From positions 18,887,358 through 18,951,357 of the forward strand of contig SFZH01000008.1 in the NCBI GenBank assembly GCA_021234535.1: a stretch of DNA of 64,000 nucleotides, given 5' to 3'. This document shows positions 12,416 through 25,200 of this stretch, one piece after another. The stretch comes from Stichopus chloronotus (Eukaryota > Echinodermata > Holothuroidea > Aspidochirotida > Stichopodidae). The notes below the pieces were generated by a model. That model had not been told where the DNA came from. It saw nothing but the letters and a program-made list of their open reading frames with translations, and did not search any database. Every line of letters begins with the position of its first letter. The stretch's first letter is position 1. Both the position numbers and the translations under genes were made by a program.

Positions 12416-13245
12416 TTCTGACTATCATCAGAGAATGACCACCATGACCATAAGTATGTTGTTGATTTATGCTGTCAATTGAGTGGGGCCTTTCTAGCCT
12501 ATATTTGACCTAAACTAAAGCACATAAAAGTCATTAAAGTGGCACACTCAGTGATTTACAGTACTCAGTCAGGAGAACCAATGTGCATTAAATGTAAAAA
12601 GTTATACTAATCTTAAACATGCCAGCATGGAGTTATACTGTAGCAGCACAAACATGACACGCAAGGGGGAACTGCACCTTGCACTGTAGGCCTGGCGGTT
12701 GCATTACAGGGTTTCCGTCAGCCTAATTGTCAAACCAGGCAGTCACAGAATTCTCTGATGCTGAAGGTATGGGATTGATCACCTAGTAATTGCCCAACAG
12801 ATGTATGGTCATGGGATTTTATAGCACTTCTATGAGCTTTACATTGCTGTTGAATAAGACCATGTTTTAGTTGCCACAGTTAGGGTTGCCTAATCATTGC
12901 AATTTTAGAAGCAGGTGCTCAAGTTTCAAAATGAGCAGGGAACTTACAAACTCTGTGCTAAGAAGCAAAGTCAAATTCAAACCCGGCCTTTGCACGTGCT
13001 GTAAACAGGCTGGCGAGATTCTGTGTCGTAATTGAGAAGCATAGGGTACGGTACATTGCTGGTAGTTTGGGTTAATTTATTCAGCAGTCAGGAGGGTAAT
13101 TTAAGCGCAGATTCATAGTACTTTCCATTTGTTTGACTTTTTTGGCAAACGTATTGAGTATATTTTCACATGTTAGTTGATGGTACTGAAATTTTCACAT
13201 CAGCCATACCATGAGTCCTATCTTCTTTACATTCACAGAGCTGTC

Positions 13246-16200
13246 ATGGACCAGTTAGAGAAATTTATGCAATATCTTACAGCTGATGTTGTCAAGACAT
13301 TAGTCACTGGAGTCATCATACTGGTCCTGTTCTCTTTATTCTTGCTAGGAGGCCAGTTAAGGTAGTATTTCTGACTTTAACTTCAGAGTCAAGATAGCTG
13401 TTACCATTTGATCAAGAGTGTTTGATTATAATAGGAAGTACTGTAGACTTTGGTATTGTGCCATGCACAGCTTCACTTCAAAATTCTGCAAATGACTGTG
13501 AGTTTGTATTATTTCCAAAACTTAAAGACAGTTACTCATTGCCCCAAGCTGCATTTTGGGTAAAGCGTAAGCAAAATTCCGTTTTGGTCCTGCTCTTCGA
13601 TTAACAACAATTCAAAGGATGCAACGTAGCTCATATTTGACGACAAACACAGGGCGGAATGTTTTGATTACAGATGTGGTCCTTGTATGCTCACCACAAT
13701 ATGCGGCACTTAAACTAGGATTGTGTTTCCACAATATGGAGTTTGAGACAGGCTTTGAGGAGGGGCTGGATGTAGGCCCAAGAGATTAGGAGAACTGGGA
13801 CTGTCGGGGATGATGAGTACCTGCCTCAAACCTGTTTTTTACAGTTTCATCTTTGTTCTTCAAAATTTGACCACTATTATCAGAGTCGATTTGTGTGCAA
13901 GTAGTTTGCAGGAATCCATGTGTATGCTTGAAAGAGTTTAAAGAAATGATCAATCACATTTTGCAATGGTTTATAATTCAGTGTTAAAAATTTTGTAGCA
14001 ATAGTACATCTTTTCTCACAACCCCAGATTTAAGATCTTTCAAGCTCTTAACAAAGTATGCACTTTTGATTTAACATGAAAATGGTATGTATACTATATG
14101 CAGATATACACAGTATGATTTTATCACATACTGTCATTGATGAAGGGATATATAGTATTTGCCATGTATTCCTTTGTCACGCAATATGCATAATTTATGG
14201 ATTCCCCTAAATCTTCTTTTACAGCCTGCGGAGAATTATTTCATTGCAAGCAGAGTGTTGGTTTTGCTCAAAACGTGTGCCTGTAAGCTTTTTCCAAAGA
14301 AATTCCTTTACGTGCCCATTTTGTGAACAGTACAATGGCTTTACAGAGGTAAGCAAGGGTGCTGGTACTGTTGACATCATGTGTTAATTTGCCCTTTGTT
14401 TTTTGAAACACAATTTTTAAGTGCATTTGACCGTACTGTACTCTTATCAATGATAGACATTATAACTATGAACATGCTCTGGGAGTTTATACAGAGATGC
14501 TTATGGCTTTGATACAGTTAGGTCCCTGAAATGACAAATATTTTAAAAAAACAAGTACATCATTGTGAAAGTGTGATAAGTTACTTTATGGTGCATTTCC
14601 TTAATTAAGCTGACTGTAAAGATGAGGTCATCTGGGTTTAAATAATATCATTTACTTTTGGTTTTTGTTCGTCCAACAAAAAAATTCTCATTTGTGTGTA
14701 GCACTGACACATAATCTTTTGTCGTGTTGGAAATTTTCCGCCTCTGTTATGATGTGCTGTTATTGAGTGGATAGGCTAACTGTTCAACCACCCTAACATT
14801 TAGTCGTTTAATTGTCATATGAAATACAACAACTCAGTGGAAAAATAATAGTTGTGACTTTCCAGTTATCACTCACCATACCTTTCAAGGATTGCATTTT
14901 TATCTGTAATTATAGCTCATGATTACTCAAAGCATTTCATTGATTTAATCAATTTGTAGCTTGCAATCACTCCAAGTTTAATGATATAATTACAGAACTA
15001 TTACACTGTTAGTATCCTTACTCATCTGGAGTTGGTGCAGATTTTTATTAATGTAGCAGCTTTGCATAGCCATGTTCTTCTTGCTTGAGAGCTAGTGTTT
15101 ACAAAAGTAAACCTTGCATCGCAAGGTTAATCACACATTAAATGTAAATAAAATAGTGTAAGTTATGGCCTCAAGATATATAGCAATAAAATTAACCATA
15201 GCCACCCAGATTAGCTGGTAAGCTTATTTATCCTCTAAACATTTAACTTAGTTTCGATTTAAACATGCATATTTAATGAGGAATATCTGAAACAGTGTTG
15301 AAATCTCCCAATGAATTTTTGTCGTAAATATCACTAGGAAAATGTGGCAGGGCAGCATAGATTAATGAGTTTATGTTCTTTACTTTGTAAATGATATAAC
15401 TTTTGGAAGCACAACTTAAGTTTTGGAAAGGACAGCCACAGTTTATATGTTGGCTGTACTCTGTTCAAATTGTCTGGATGGCTTAAATTCCAGTGTCCGA
15501 TTCCAATGAGGTGTGACTCAGGGCTCGGAAAATAGTCGGGCTTGCTAGCCCGGGGCTAGTTTAAAACAGGCTCGTGCTCGTGCCAGTTTACAGTTAAAAA
15601 CTCAAAAGACTTCAGTAATTCAAGTAAAGTTATAACTGATACAAAGAAATGAGGCTAGTGTAAAGTTCATATGAGCTAGACGATTGTGCCTTTCAAACAC
15701 TGGAGGGACTTCTTGTCATAAATAGACCAATATTTGTAGCCCTGATGTGACTTCACCTTAAATCATCTTCCATTGTCTCATCTCATAGGATGGTGACTAC
15801 AATAAGCCTATGCCAGCCATGTACAGCAGGCAACTCAACCAAAGGCAAATACACACAGAGGTGGTCGGTCATCCTACGGTCACACACAACTTCTTTTGTG
15901 AGCAGTGTCTTGCAAATCAAGCCAGTAAAATCCGGCAGTTGGCTGCGTTTGTCCCACTCAACGAGGTAACATTTTAAGGCTTAAGTAATGTTGACATTCC
16001 GTAAAGTACGGCTTCAAACTAGCCTGTCTTATTTTTGTGATCATGTGAATAAGAGAGAGAACGGTCACACTTCCACAGTTAACAAATATTCTGGCTACTC
16101 CTTATGTTATGAACAAATTGATAGACAAATTCCAAAGCAATGAAAACTATTCCTTTCTGTTGACTACATCATTGTTGAATTTTTTTATTGTCTGATTCAT

Positions 16201-19200
16201 TTTCTATGAATTGTCTAAAGAGAAAGAACAAGATAGCTCCATATGGGCAGAAAAATACAGGATATGATAACTGCAGCCTCAGTTACATCCAAGTAATTGC
16301 TTTAGCTCAAGGCTGGAATAGAAATTTTAATCCACATCAGCTGACACTGGCGGTAACTCGCATAGTTTGAAGGGATTTTTCGTCTTCCCTTCTTACCTCC
16401 ATGTTCTAACCAAACCGAACTTTCCCAGACTGTCAAGATTTTCTGGAATTAGCTTCAATCTGAATAACGGAATGAAATGTTTCCGCATAGCAATGGAGGA
16501 GATGGTTTGATTTGCTGAATCAATGGCAAGCTATCATGAGCATTTTAACACTGACACATTGCAGTGCGGGAGTAGTGGTCTATCAACTACCAAATCTGTG
16601 AAGATGTGATCTGTAATTTGTTTGGCACATTATGTGAAGCTTTGAAGTGTGTGACGAATGATGGTATAAAAACTTTGGGGAATTTTCTTTTTACTTTTTG
16701 GTTCCTTGCGTCAGCAAAGGAACCTATGCAGTCAGGTTGGCGTGTGTGTGTGTGTGTGTGGGTTTGTAAAGGGCGCCGATTGGGGACACACATGAGAAAT
16801 TAGAGCTTGTAACCAGTGATACTCTAAAAAACGGGGATAACCCCGTTTCTGGATATCTTAGCATAATGCAAATTTGGGTTTCAGATTTGTGCCCTCAAGT
16901 TTATAGCTCAATCTGACGTTTTCCCTAATTACCTGTTATATGGATTTATTCCTGTGTATAGGGGTGTATGTGTGTAAAAAATTATACACACCATTCTGTT
17001 TTGGGCGTGAATCGGGGATACATGCAAGTCTTATATCAGTAAAGTGGGGACATCATGTGCAGAGTGGGGATATCACCGTTTACGTGAGGAAAAATCCATG
17101 TCCCCAATAGGCGCTGTTAACGGGTATATGTATGTGTGTGTGTGCATCTGTGACACTTAGGTATGCTCTAACTCAATAGGGGAAAGTCAGATGAACGTCA
17201 AACTTGGTATGTAGGTTTTCCATATTGTGAAGGTGTGCCCTATTGTTTTTGGTGTAGGTCAAAGGTCATCTGGGGGAACTGGGGGCAAAAGTTTGTTTTA
17301 CTTGGGTTAATCAATAGGGGAAAGTCAGATGAAAGCCAAACTTGGTATGTAGGTTTGCCATTTTGAGAAGTGTGCCCTATTGCTTTTGGTGGAGGTCAAA
17401 GGTCATCTGGGGGACTGGGGGCAAAAGTCTGTTTTGCGTGGGTACGCTCTAACTCAATAGAGGAAAGTCAGATGAAATTCAAACTTGGTATGTAGGTTTG
17501 CCATATTGAGAAGGTGTGCCCTATCGTTTTTGGTGGAGGTGAAAGGTCATCTGGGGGAACTTGGGGCAAAAGTCTGAAAACCTTGTTATGGTATGGATGC
17601 TCATATGTTTCATCAGTCCCCCTCCAGTGCATCAGTCCCCCTCCAGTGGAAGTACTGCTTGAGTTAGCAGTTTCTTGAGCAAATGAAGAAGCAGCAGTGC
17701 TGTTTGCAGTACTGTAGGTAGTCACACAAGACAGGTTTTGGCTGGATCAATTTACCTCCTCCTGCTTGAGTGGTAATGTGTGCATTCATGTAAGTGTCTT
17801 TTCAATTAGTGATGTGGGCAGGACACAATGAAAGAAAATAAGTCAGTTGGTGTGCTTACCAGTTTAAACAAGACCCCAGGAGTTCCCTCCAGGGTATGCT
17901 GTCAATTTGGTGGACTTCAAAGAGGCATAGATGTGATAAGCCTCACTACAATTTGCAGAGCTCCTTCTTTATATTAGAGATTCACAGCTGTTTCTGTTTT
18001 GTAAAATGAATGGGATATTGCTGTGTATTGCAGAAATCAACATCTTCAATTCATTGCATTAATTGAAATGGCTTTTTTTATATTTATGAACTCAGGCATA
18101 TCATTTTACAGTTTGTATATTTCAACCATAAGGAACAATAGTGCCCTGGGGCTGTTGTGAAATCATACAAAATACTTCTCTTACAGATTGTATGTAACAC
18201 TGTTGATGGTTGGTCACATTAGTGCTATGGAAGGGGTTCCATGTGGGTGCATGTTTGTCATCTTTGGGGTCCAGTGTCTGAAATGGGCCATTTTATAAAA
18301 GCACGAAATATGTTTCTCTCTCTACAGATTTTATGTTACAAAAGTGAGAGTTCATGGTCAGAAATGGACCATATGGGCTATCGTACAAAATAATGCAATA
18401 TGCCCCCTTTTACTTCATAATTAACATTAAATGCTCTCCATCTGTGCAAGGAACCACAGTGCCCTTGGGCTCTTGTTACCCTTTTTCTTTTTACTCTGCA
18501 GTTGGCTTAAATGACCATAAGTTTGATGTTGTCATTGTATTAACTACTTAGTAAATATAATAGCTCCTACCAGCTTGACGTCAGAGGTCCAATGATACAA
18601 TCCATGAAATTGTCTGACCTAAAGGAATATTTCAGTGAGAAGTGAAGGGGTTCTTGAATGAAGTGAAAGAGACTAATTTTTCTGTGTAGCCACTTTAAAC
18701 TCCACACCAATATCTTGTAATAACTCAAGATGTTGCCACTTGAAGAAAGATTTCTCTGGTCAAGAAATATTTTCAGTTTCCTCAGTTTTAAAAACATGCC
18801 ATGTAAAAGAGGTAAATTATAGCAAGAAGTGGACAGTTTGTTCTCAAAACTTCTAGCCCTATTTTTTAAATTGAATCCCTTGTTTGACCTTGACATTTGA
18901 GACCAGTGAAAATGAAGGTTGGGTGTAGTGTAGATTTATCTTAATGTATTGTGGAAATTAAGGTCACATCTTATAAATTATCATGATGTTTCTTTTAAAA
19001 CTGTCAAGACTGTAAAGAAATTTTAGCAGAAAGTTTATTCAAGTGGATGTGCTTGAGTGACATAACAAATTTTCAAGAGTGTAGTGAACCATTTTAAAAT
19101 AGATATTTGTTTAAAAAAACTAACTTCCGAAGGGAATGTGCGATGGGGACATGGTTCTCACCAATAGAAAGAGAAAAATATGCTAGAATTTTATGAAATA

Positions 19201-22200
19201 TTAATTTCCTTCATTGGCCAATCCCTTTATGTTTCTATTAAAAGTTACAAATTCTTTCTTGAAAGTGCATGGATATTATGTAAAGCGCATGAATGGAGAT
19301 TTAGATTAAAAAATTCCGCCTCAGATGGTGACTGAGTCAGAGAAGTACATCACAAGAAATGCATCCTAATATTGACCAAGTTTTGTCATTTTTATATTCC
19401 CCTTTTTCATACCGTCCTCAGGCAAATTTTGAAGCCGAATATCGTGACTTCAAGAGGCAACTGGAGGAGATCTTCCAGCTCTGTCCTCCGTGTTCGCTGA
19501 GAGTCAATCAAGAGATCGAGAGACAGGATCTGATACTCTTCCCGACTGTGACAGCACACCGACTCCGTGAGAGTAAAAGAAAAGAGAAAAAATGGGTAAT
19601 GAAAATATCGGACTTGAGGGAAATTACTTTCGCTACTTCTGTGGAGGCTCAATTTATTTCTCTCTGTCCCCACAAAGAGGTATCAGAGACCTCTGATTAC
19701 CTTTGGTAAAGAGAAATGATGCAACAAAATTGTGAAAAAATACGACAAAAGAAATGAAAGAAAAGACAATTTATCAAAGAACAACAATATTTTGACCTTG
19801 GAGTGATAAAATACAGGCACAAATATTCGAAAGAATAACCATTACACTAATTGAAAATTAGTAGAAGATTTAGTCATTTTCCAGCAGAACTCGCTCAAAT
19901 TTCTAAGGAAAAATTTATTACTAACTTGGAAAAGTAGAAAGGGTGGGAGTGTTGAAGATGTTAGTCAATGTTTCATTTATTTTCTCTCTTGTTTCCTTCA
20001 CCACCACTGAACTTTTCCTCCCACATGTGTCAGAATCATCAAGTTTATATTTAATCTTTGCTGTCATCCTCAGCAACTACAATATTCATAAGGTTCTGTC
20101 CCGATGTTTCAAGCACGTTTGAGTGACTGAAGTTTGATGAATTTTAATTTCCAGAGGTTGTCACCCAATTCATCACACTCAGCATGAAATTAATGCTGAT
20201 TGACTATCTGTTCTCTGTTTTGTTTTACCTTAGACATACCCAAGGATGTTCGGTTTCATCCTCGTCGTCACAGCTGTCCGCCTGGCAACCATCTTTGCGA
20301 CGTACTGCTTGTTCGCCAGGGACAGACTGGTCAGGAATGGAAAACTTGATGACGATCAGAATCTGTGGATGAAAAGTAAGTTGTACATCTTAAACTTCTA
20401 CTACAAGACAAACAACGGCTTGCACACTTCTGGAATATTGGCTTTATCAACCTCACATTTGTAGTTTCCTTGCCTCCTCTGGAGTGCAGTGCAAAGGGTT
20501 GTATGAAATACTGCATAGTATTTTCTGTCTGCATGTCCTCTTCACATCTTGTGTGGAGCATTACTCCAACATCATGTCCATTTAAAGTGAGTTTTGTGTA
20601 ACTTATCTTCCCTACATCAAACTTTGACCAACGAGTTTGTTATCAATACAAGAATTGCTGATGGTGGCCATTGATATCTAATGTTTTATCCATTTTTTTC
20701 TTCAACTCTTAAGGATAATGTAATTTCAGTTTGCCTCATAATCATAGCAGCCTCATAATTTTGTCTAATTTTGCTCTCTTTTCTATTTCATGTTGTCTTT
20801 CTCCCCTGGTATAGGTGTTGATAGGCAACAAAGCTCTGTCGCCCTGGCTGCATTGTCACTCTTCATTCTATCAATGTTAATGTCAGGAAGAGAAAGGTAA
20901 GTACACCGTAAGACAGATTTCCAAATGATAGTATGGTAAAAAATTAAAGTGTCTGCACCGGGTACGCCAAGGACGATTTCAGGACCCAGTTCTGAAATTG
21001 CTCTCTCGAATCCAAAGTTTCATTGAAATGTACACGTCATGCATTGTGATACAATTCAACATACAGTATGCTTAAGAACACTCTATTGTCATGCCCATAT
21101 ATGTAAGATACTTGGACTTGTATTAATTTACAAACTAAAATGTCCTATTATGACTTCACTACAAACTCATCTGACCAACAGGAGTTGTATTTTTGAGTAC
21201 ACGGATACCCGACTGTCTGTGAACTGGGGGTACCTGGGTCCAACTTACGTACCCAGTGCAAACGCTAGTGAATAATGTTATAACTTTAGCATGAGTTCAG
21301 AATGCAGGGACAGAGTATACTGTACACAGGATAGTAGTTGCATTCGTGTCTGTTACTCCAAAGTCTTGGCAGTGGTTCATGATCGGCATCTAGTGCAGAT
21401 AACATATAGTCCTCTCCCAAACGTCCACATGAAAATTCACCAAACTCGGAGAAAGCATCAACCTTGAAGTTCAAAAAAAAAAAAAACTCTTATGAATATG
21501 CAACACTCCACTGAAACCGTCAGTGTCATTGGCTGACCCCAACTCTGTTCGAAGTATGGCAAGATCATTATGCTGCTGTATAGGTGATGTTCAGTGGCTC
21601 ATAGAGTAATAACATGCATTTTTTCTCTGTGTCATCGGACTAGTCGATCAGAAATCCCTGCAGTAAAGCATCACAGAGTCCAACAAGTCCAGTTTTTTCC
21701 TTAGGTTAAACCTAGAAGTCTTTGACAGAGTGTCATATGAGACATGTAGAAATTTGTGGTCAGAGTTACAATTTGAGAACATTCATGATCATAGCTGCAA
21801 GGTGGGACCATTTGTGATCAGAGCTGAGGTGGGACCATTAGGGCAAATTTCTTGGAATGTTTCAAGGTGCCATCCACAGATGTGAAATCATCACCATGAT
21901 TTCACAATTAGCAACTTCTTTGACATAATTTAACTCAGGCTCTCGTAAGAATGTCATCACCATGGCAACAACTGTCCTCATTAGGTCAGTAACTAGTACT
22001 TGATATTGCCATGGAATTACTGCATTGTCTCAAAGATACCTACAATCTTGACAACATACCTGGGGACACCTGGCTGTCCCTTCCAATGTTGGCTATAGGA
22101 TTACTGTTCACAGTGTACATTCACTCATATAGCGCAACATTGGAAAGGGGCGCTGGGTTTCATGTTATCTCAACTAAAATTTAGTATTATAATTGCAACA

Positions 22201-25200
22201 TACGGCAAAGTGTCCCATCAAGTTTGTCCAAGTTTGTAGTACTGCAACAACTTCATACGTTTGCAAGGACTTGTCAGCAGACCTCTCCATGTTGCTAACA
22301 ATTTGGTATTGTTTTTTGTATTTAAAATTCATCTTATAATTAAAGTAATGCATGTTCAAACATACCATCATGGAATAAACCACTGCACTAGCATTGTGTT
22401 CGGGCAGACAATAGATTCTGCAGAAGCCTCAAATATGCCTGGTATAGATAAGTAGTGCATGTATCTGTAATATTGCAGAACAACATGACCATTCAAATCA
22501 GTTTGCAAGACAAACACGAATGGTGCAACAATTCCCCTTTAAATTGGACGGTGCTGACAGAGGTCATGAAAGGTACAAAATAGGTCAAGGTTTGTCTCTG
22601 TACTTGCCAGGACCTGCCATGGCCGCCACAAATTTTGAGAAATACCAAGTGATGCTCATTAGATCAGCTTGGCTTGGGCATGGGACTGCAGGATACTGAT
22701 TTGCTGGTGTACCTTGTTGATGGACATGCATCTCCACCAGGTGATTCAAGTCCTTTGTTTGGAAGGAGCCAAACTGGTGCTACAATTTTATTTGGGATGT
22801 ATCTAAAGGAAGGGATCACCCTTGTCTTGAGAAAATTTTCTATAGCGGAAATGCTCTCAAATATGATCTTGTGCAAAAAAGTTTTACCACTGTGAAATTG
22901 ATTTTCCTCTTAATCTTTCATTTTGTGACACACCTGGATCTGCCACAGTGCATCTCCTGAAACCAGTGAGCGAGGAGGAAAGATTAATGACACTCAGAGA
23001 AAGGGAGTGAGAGAAAAGAGTTACCAATCAGAAGAAGATGCTCGTGATAATTCTCAGAAAATTATTGATCATTGCTGAATTTAACTCTTGCATGGAAAGA
23101 GGCGAACTTCTTCAAATTGTTCAAATTATGTTTTTTCTTCTCCACAGATTGAAGAAGGTTGATGGTCTCCTCCTGATTTTCATGTTACTTCTGTTTCTTG
23201 TCTCCCAACCAATCACGGGTGCCTTTTCCATCTTCCCGCCGAAGGTTTTGGAAAATAAAAGTTTTTGTTACCTCATATCGGCTTTGAGCCTGGTAACATC
23301 AATCTATTGGACGGCCTCTCATTTTGTCAGCTTGATACGATTTAACAGAAGGAAAAGGTATTCAAGGTTTTAAATATCACTTCGTTTTTATGGATCAGAT
23401 GCATTTTTTGCCAGAACTAGTATCTCTAGAATATTTGCTGGAATTTGGATTGCAAGTGGTCTGGAAGTGTTTCAAAATTGTCCTTTTTTGCCATTGGTAG
23501 GAATTATTAAGTTTAAAATTTTTCATTCTGTTCAAATAAAATGAACCAAACATTGAGTTATGAAAGAAACAAACATTTTAATTGTCTTCCTTAAATACGT
23601 AAATTTCAGTTGAAGCATTGCAATTTTGAATCACCAGTACCAAATCAATCACTCTAAACTATTTCCTGTATCAATACACTAAATACTGAAATCATGAGGT
23701 GTTTCCAGCTGGTTGTGTTTTCATTAATTTCACCAATGATATCACTCCTCAGTATGATTCCTTCAATGTCCAGAATGAATGTCTTTTTATATATTTTTCG
23801 CTGTTACATTCCTCAGTTGTAACACTGTTTTGAATTTGATATAGTCACAACCCCTGAGGTATTAATTCAGTGTTCCATTTGATCATTTCTTCAGTCTAAA
23901 AACTTGGAATGAAACATATCTCTTTTGGACCTGTCTTTATTCTCAGTCACCTGACAAATGAAATAATTGAGGAGGATGAGGACAGCTTTGATGGGTCGGA
24001 TGTAAGTGATGCGTCATCCTCCGGAAATGAACAAGAGGATGAGGAAGCCGCAGCGGATGTTGGCCCTCCCGTAGAGGCCAAGGACATGTACGATCCGGTC
24101 CCGCCCAATGAAGCCACTGCCAGTACCTCTCAAGATGGTGGGGGACCCTCTGATGCTAGAGGACATGTGAGGGACAGCATGGGATCACTTACTCTTGGAC
24201 CAAGGAGTGATATACCAAAGAAAAGAAATGGTACGAACCAACCGGTCATCCATGTTGTTTCGTTATCTCTTACAAAGACATGGCTGCTTTTGTCAATTTC
24301 CTTCCGTAGTTTCTTTTCATTATTCATGTATATGTATGCGGTGGAGGGTTAGCTTGGTGGTTTGAGTGTCTGCTTTGCAATCTTTGGGTTCCTGGTTCAA
24401 ATCCTGGTGGAACCTGATGGAAATTTTCTGGAGAATTAAAATTGGCTCGTTCAGGAAAGCTGTTTACAATGGTGCCGAGGGCATTATGTGGGTTCCGTGT
24501 TGTGTGATTCAGGTCTTTTCCCACTTCAGCTTGCTTGGTACTAGCTGAAGGGCTGCTGAGCTCGGCAAGTCCTCCACCCGTCCTTCTAACCTTTGGGAAA
24601 GACTGGCTGGTACACTCTTGTCAGAGCAGTTTGTGCTGTGATTTATGGAGCATGTGTAGGTTTGATTGGTTTACCTCTGCCTTGTTACCCTTGGGGAAAA
24701 GAGTGAGACCATTCAGATTCAGCATAGTATGGGAGCCTCGATGAACCCGTTGGGCTTCCTGATCCTGAAAAGTTTCAAAATCAATATTCTTCCAAAAAGT
24801 AAAAAACAGTCAAATTTTACAAAACATTTGGTTTGAATGACACCTATCTTTGTAAATTTCATGTCAATATTCACATTCTGTACTGAGATTTTTATGGGTT
24901 GGACAGTGAGCTGGATGTAATTTGCGACTCTGTCAAAGCCACTGTAGATTCTTTTCATTTTATCCTAGCCTTACAAGTCCCACCCAACAGAATATATGGA
25001 GACCAATCAAATGTATCTGTTGTTATCACAAAAACTGTGAGGACCAGGAAGCAAGACTTTAATGTGTTAAAGAGCCACTCTATGAATATGCAATATGTTG
25101 AAATGGATGACACTTAATGAGAGAATGTGAGAGTTGTGTTCTGAAGAAACTTAAAACAAGGAAATGCATCTCATATGACATCGTCACCAGAGTTAGGTTT

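Larger units (their letters stand above)
8977..13245. other. Intergenic region between divergent CSTF1 and TMEM201
   Basis: About 4.3 kb separates the two start codons. It must hold both promoters and probably a non-coding first exon of TMEM201: an acceptor-like TTCACAG occurs at 13231-13237, just before the TMEM201 start. I see no TATA box I would trust. The block is largely repeats: a 13-base G tract (9812-9824), a family B copy (9925-10165), a half-site monomer array (10640-11000) and a family A element (11833-12415). Around 9790-10480 are diverged GGGGxTTxxCCC-rich repeats of one another. Confidence 0.7.

Noticed and set aside
13177..13245. Upstream in-frame ATG giving a longer TMEM201 N-terminus
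   Set aside because: The extra 23 residues look like non-coding sequence, and an acceptor-like TTCACAG ends at 13237, so the real exon probably begins after it.
23895..23946. Alternative upstream acceptor for TMEM201 exon 8 (TTCTTCAG before 23895)
   Set aside because: Joining there runs into an in-frame TGA; the acceptor ending at 23946 keeps the frame.
24366..24548. Functional tRNA gene
   Set aside because: The A and B boxes are present but the stems do not pair and a longer non-tRNA body follows, which fits a SINE.
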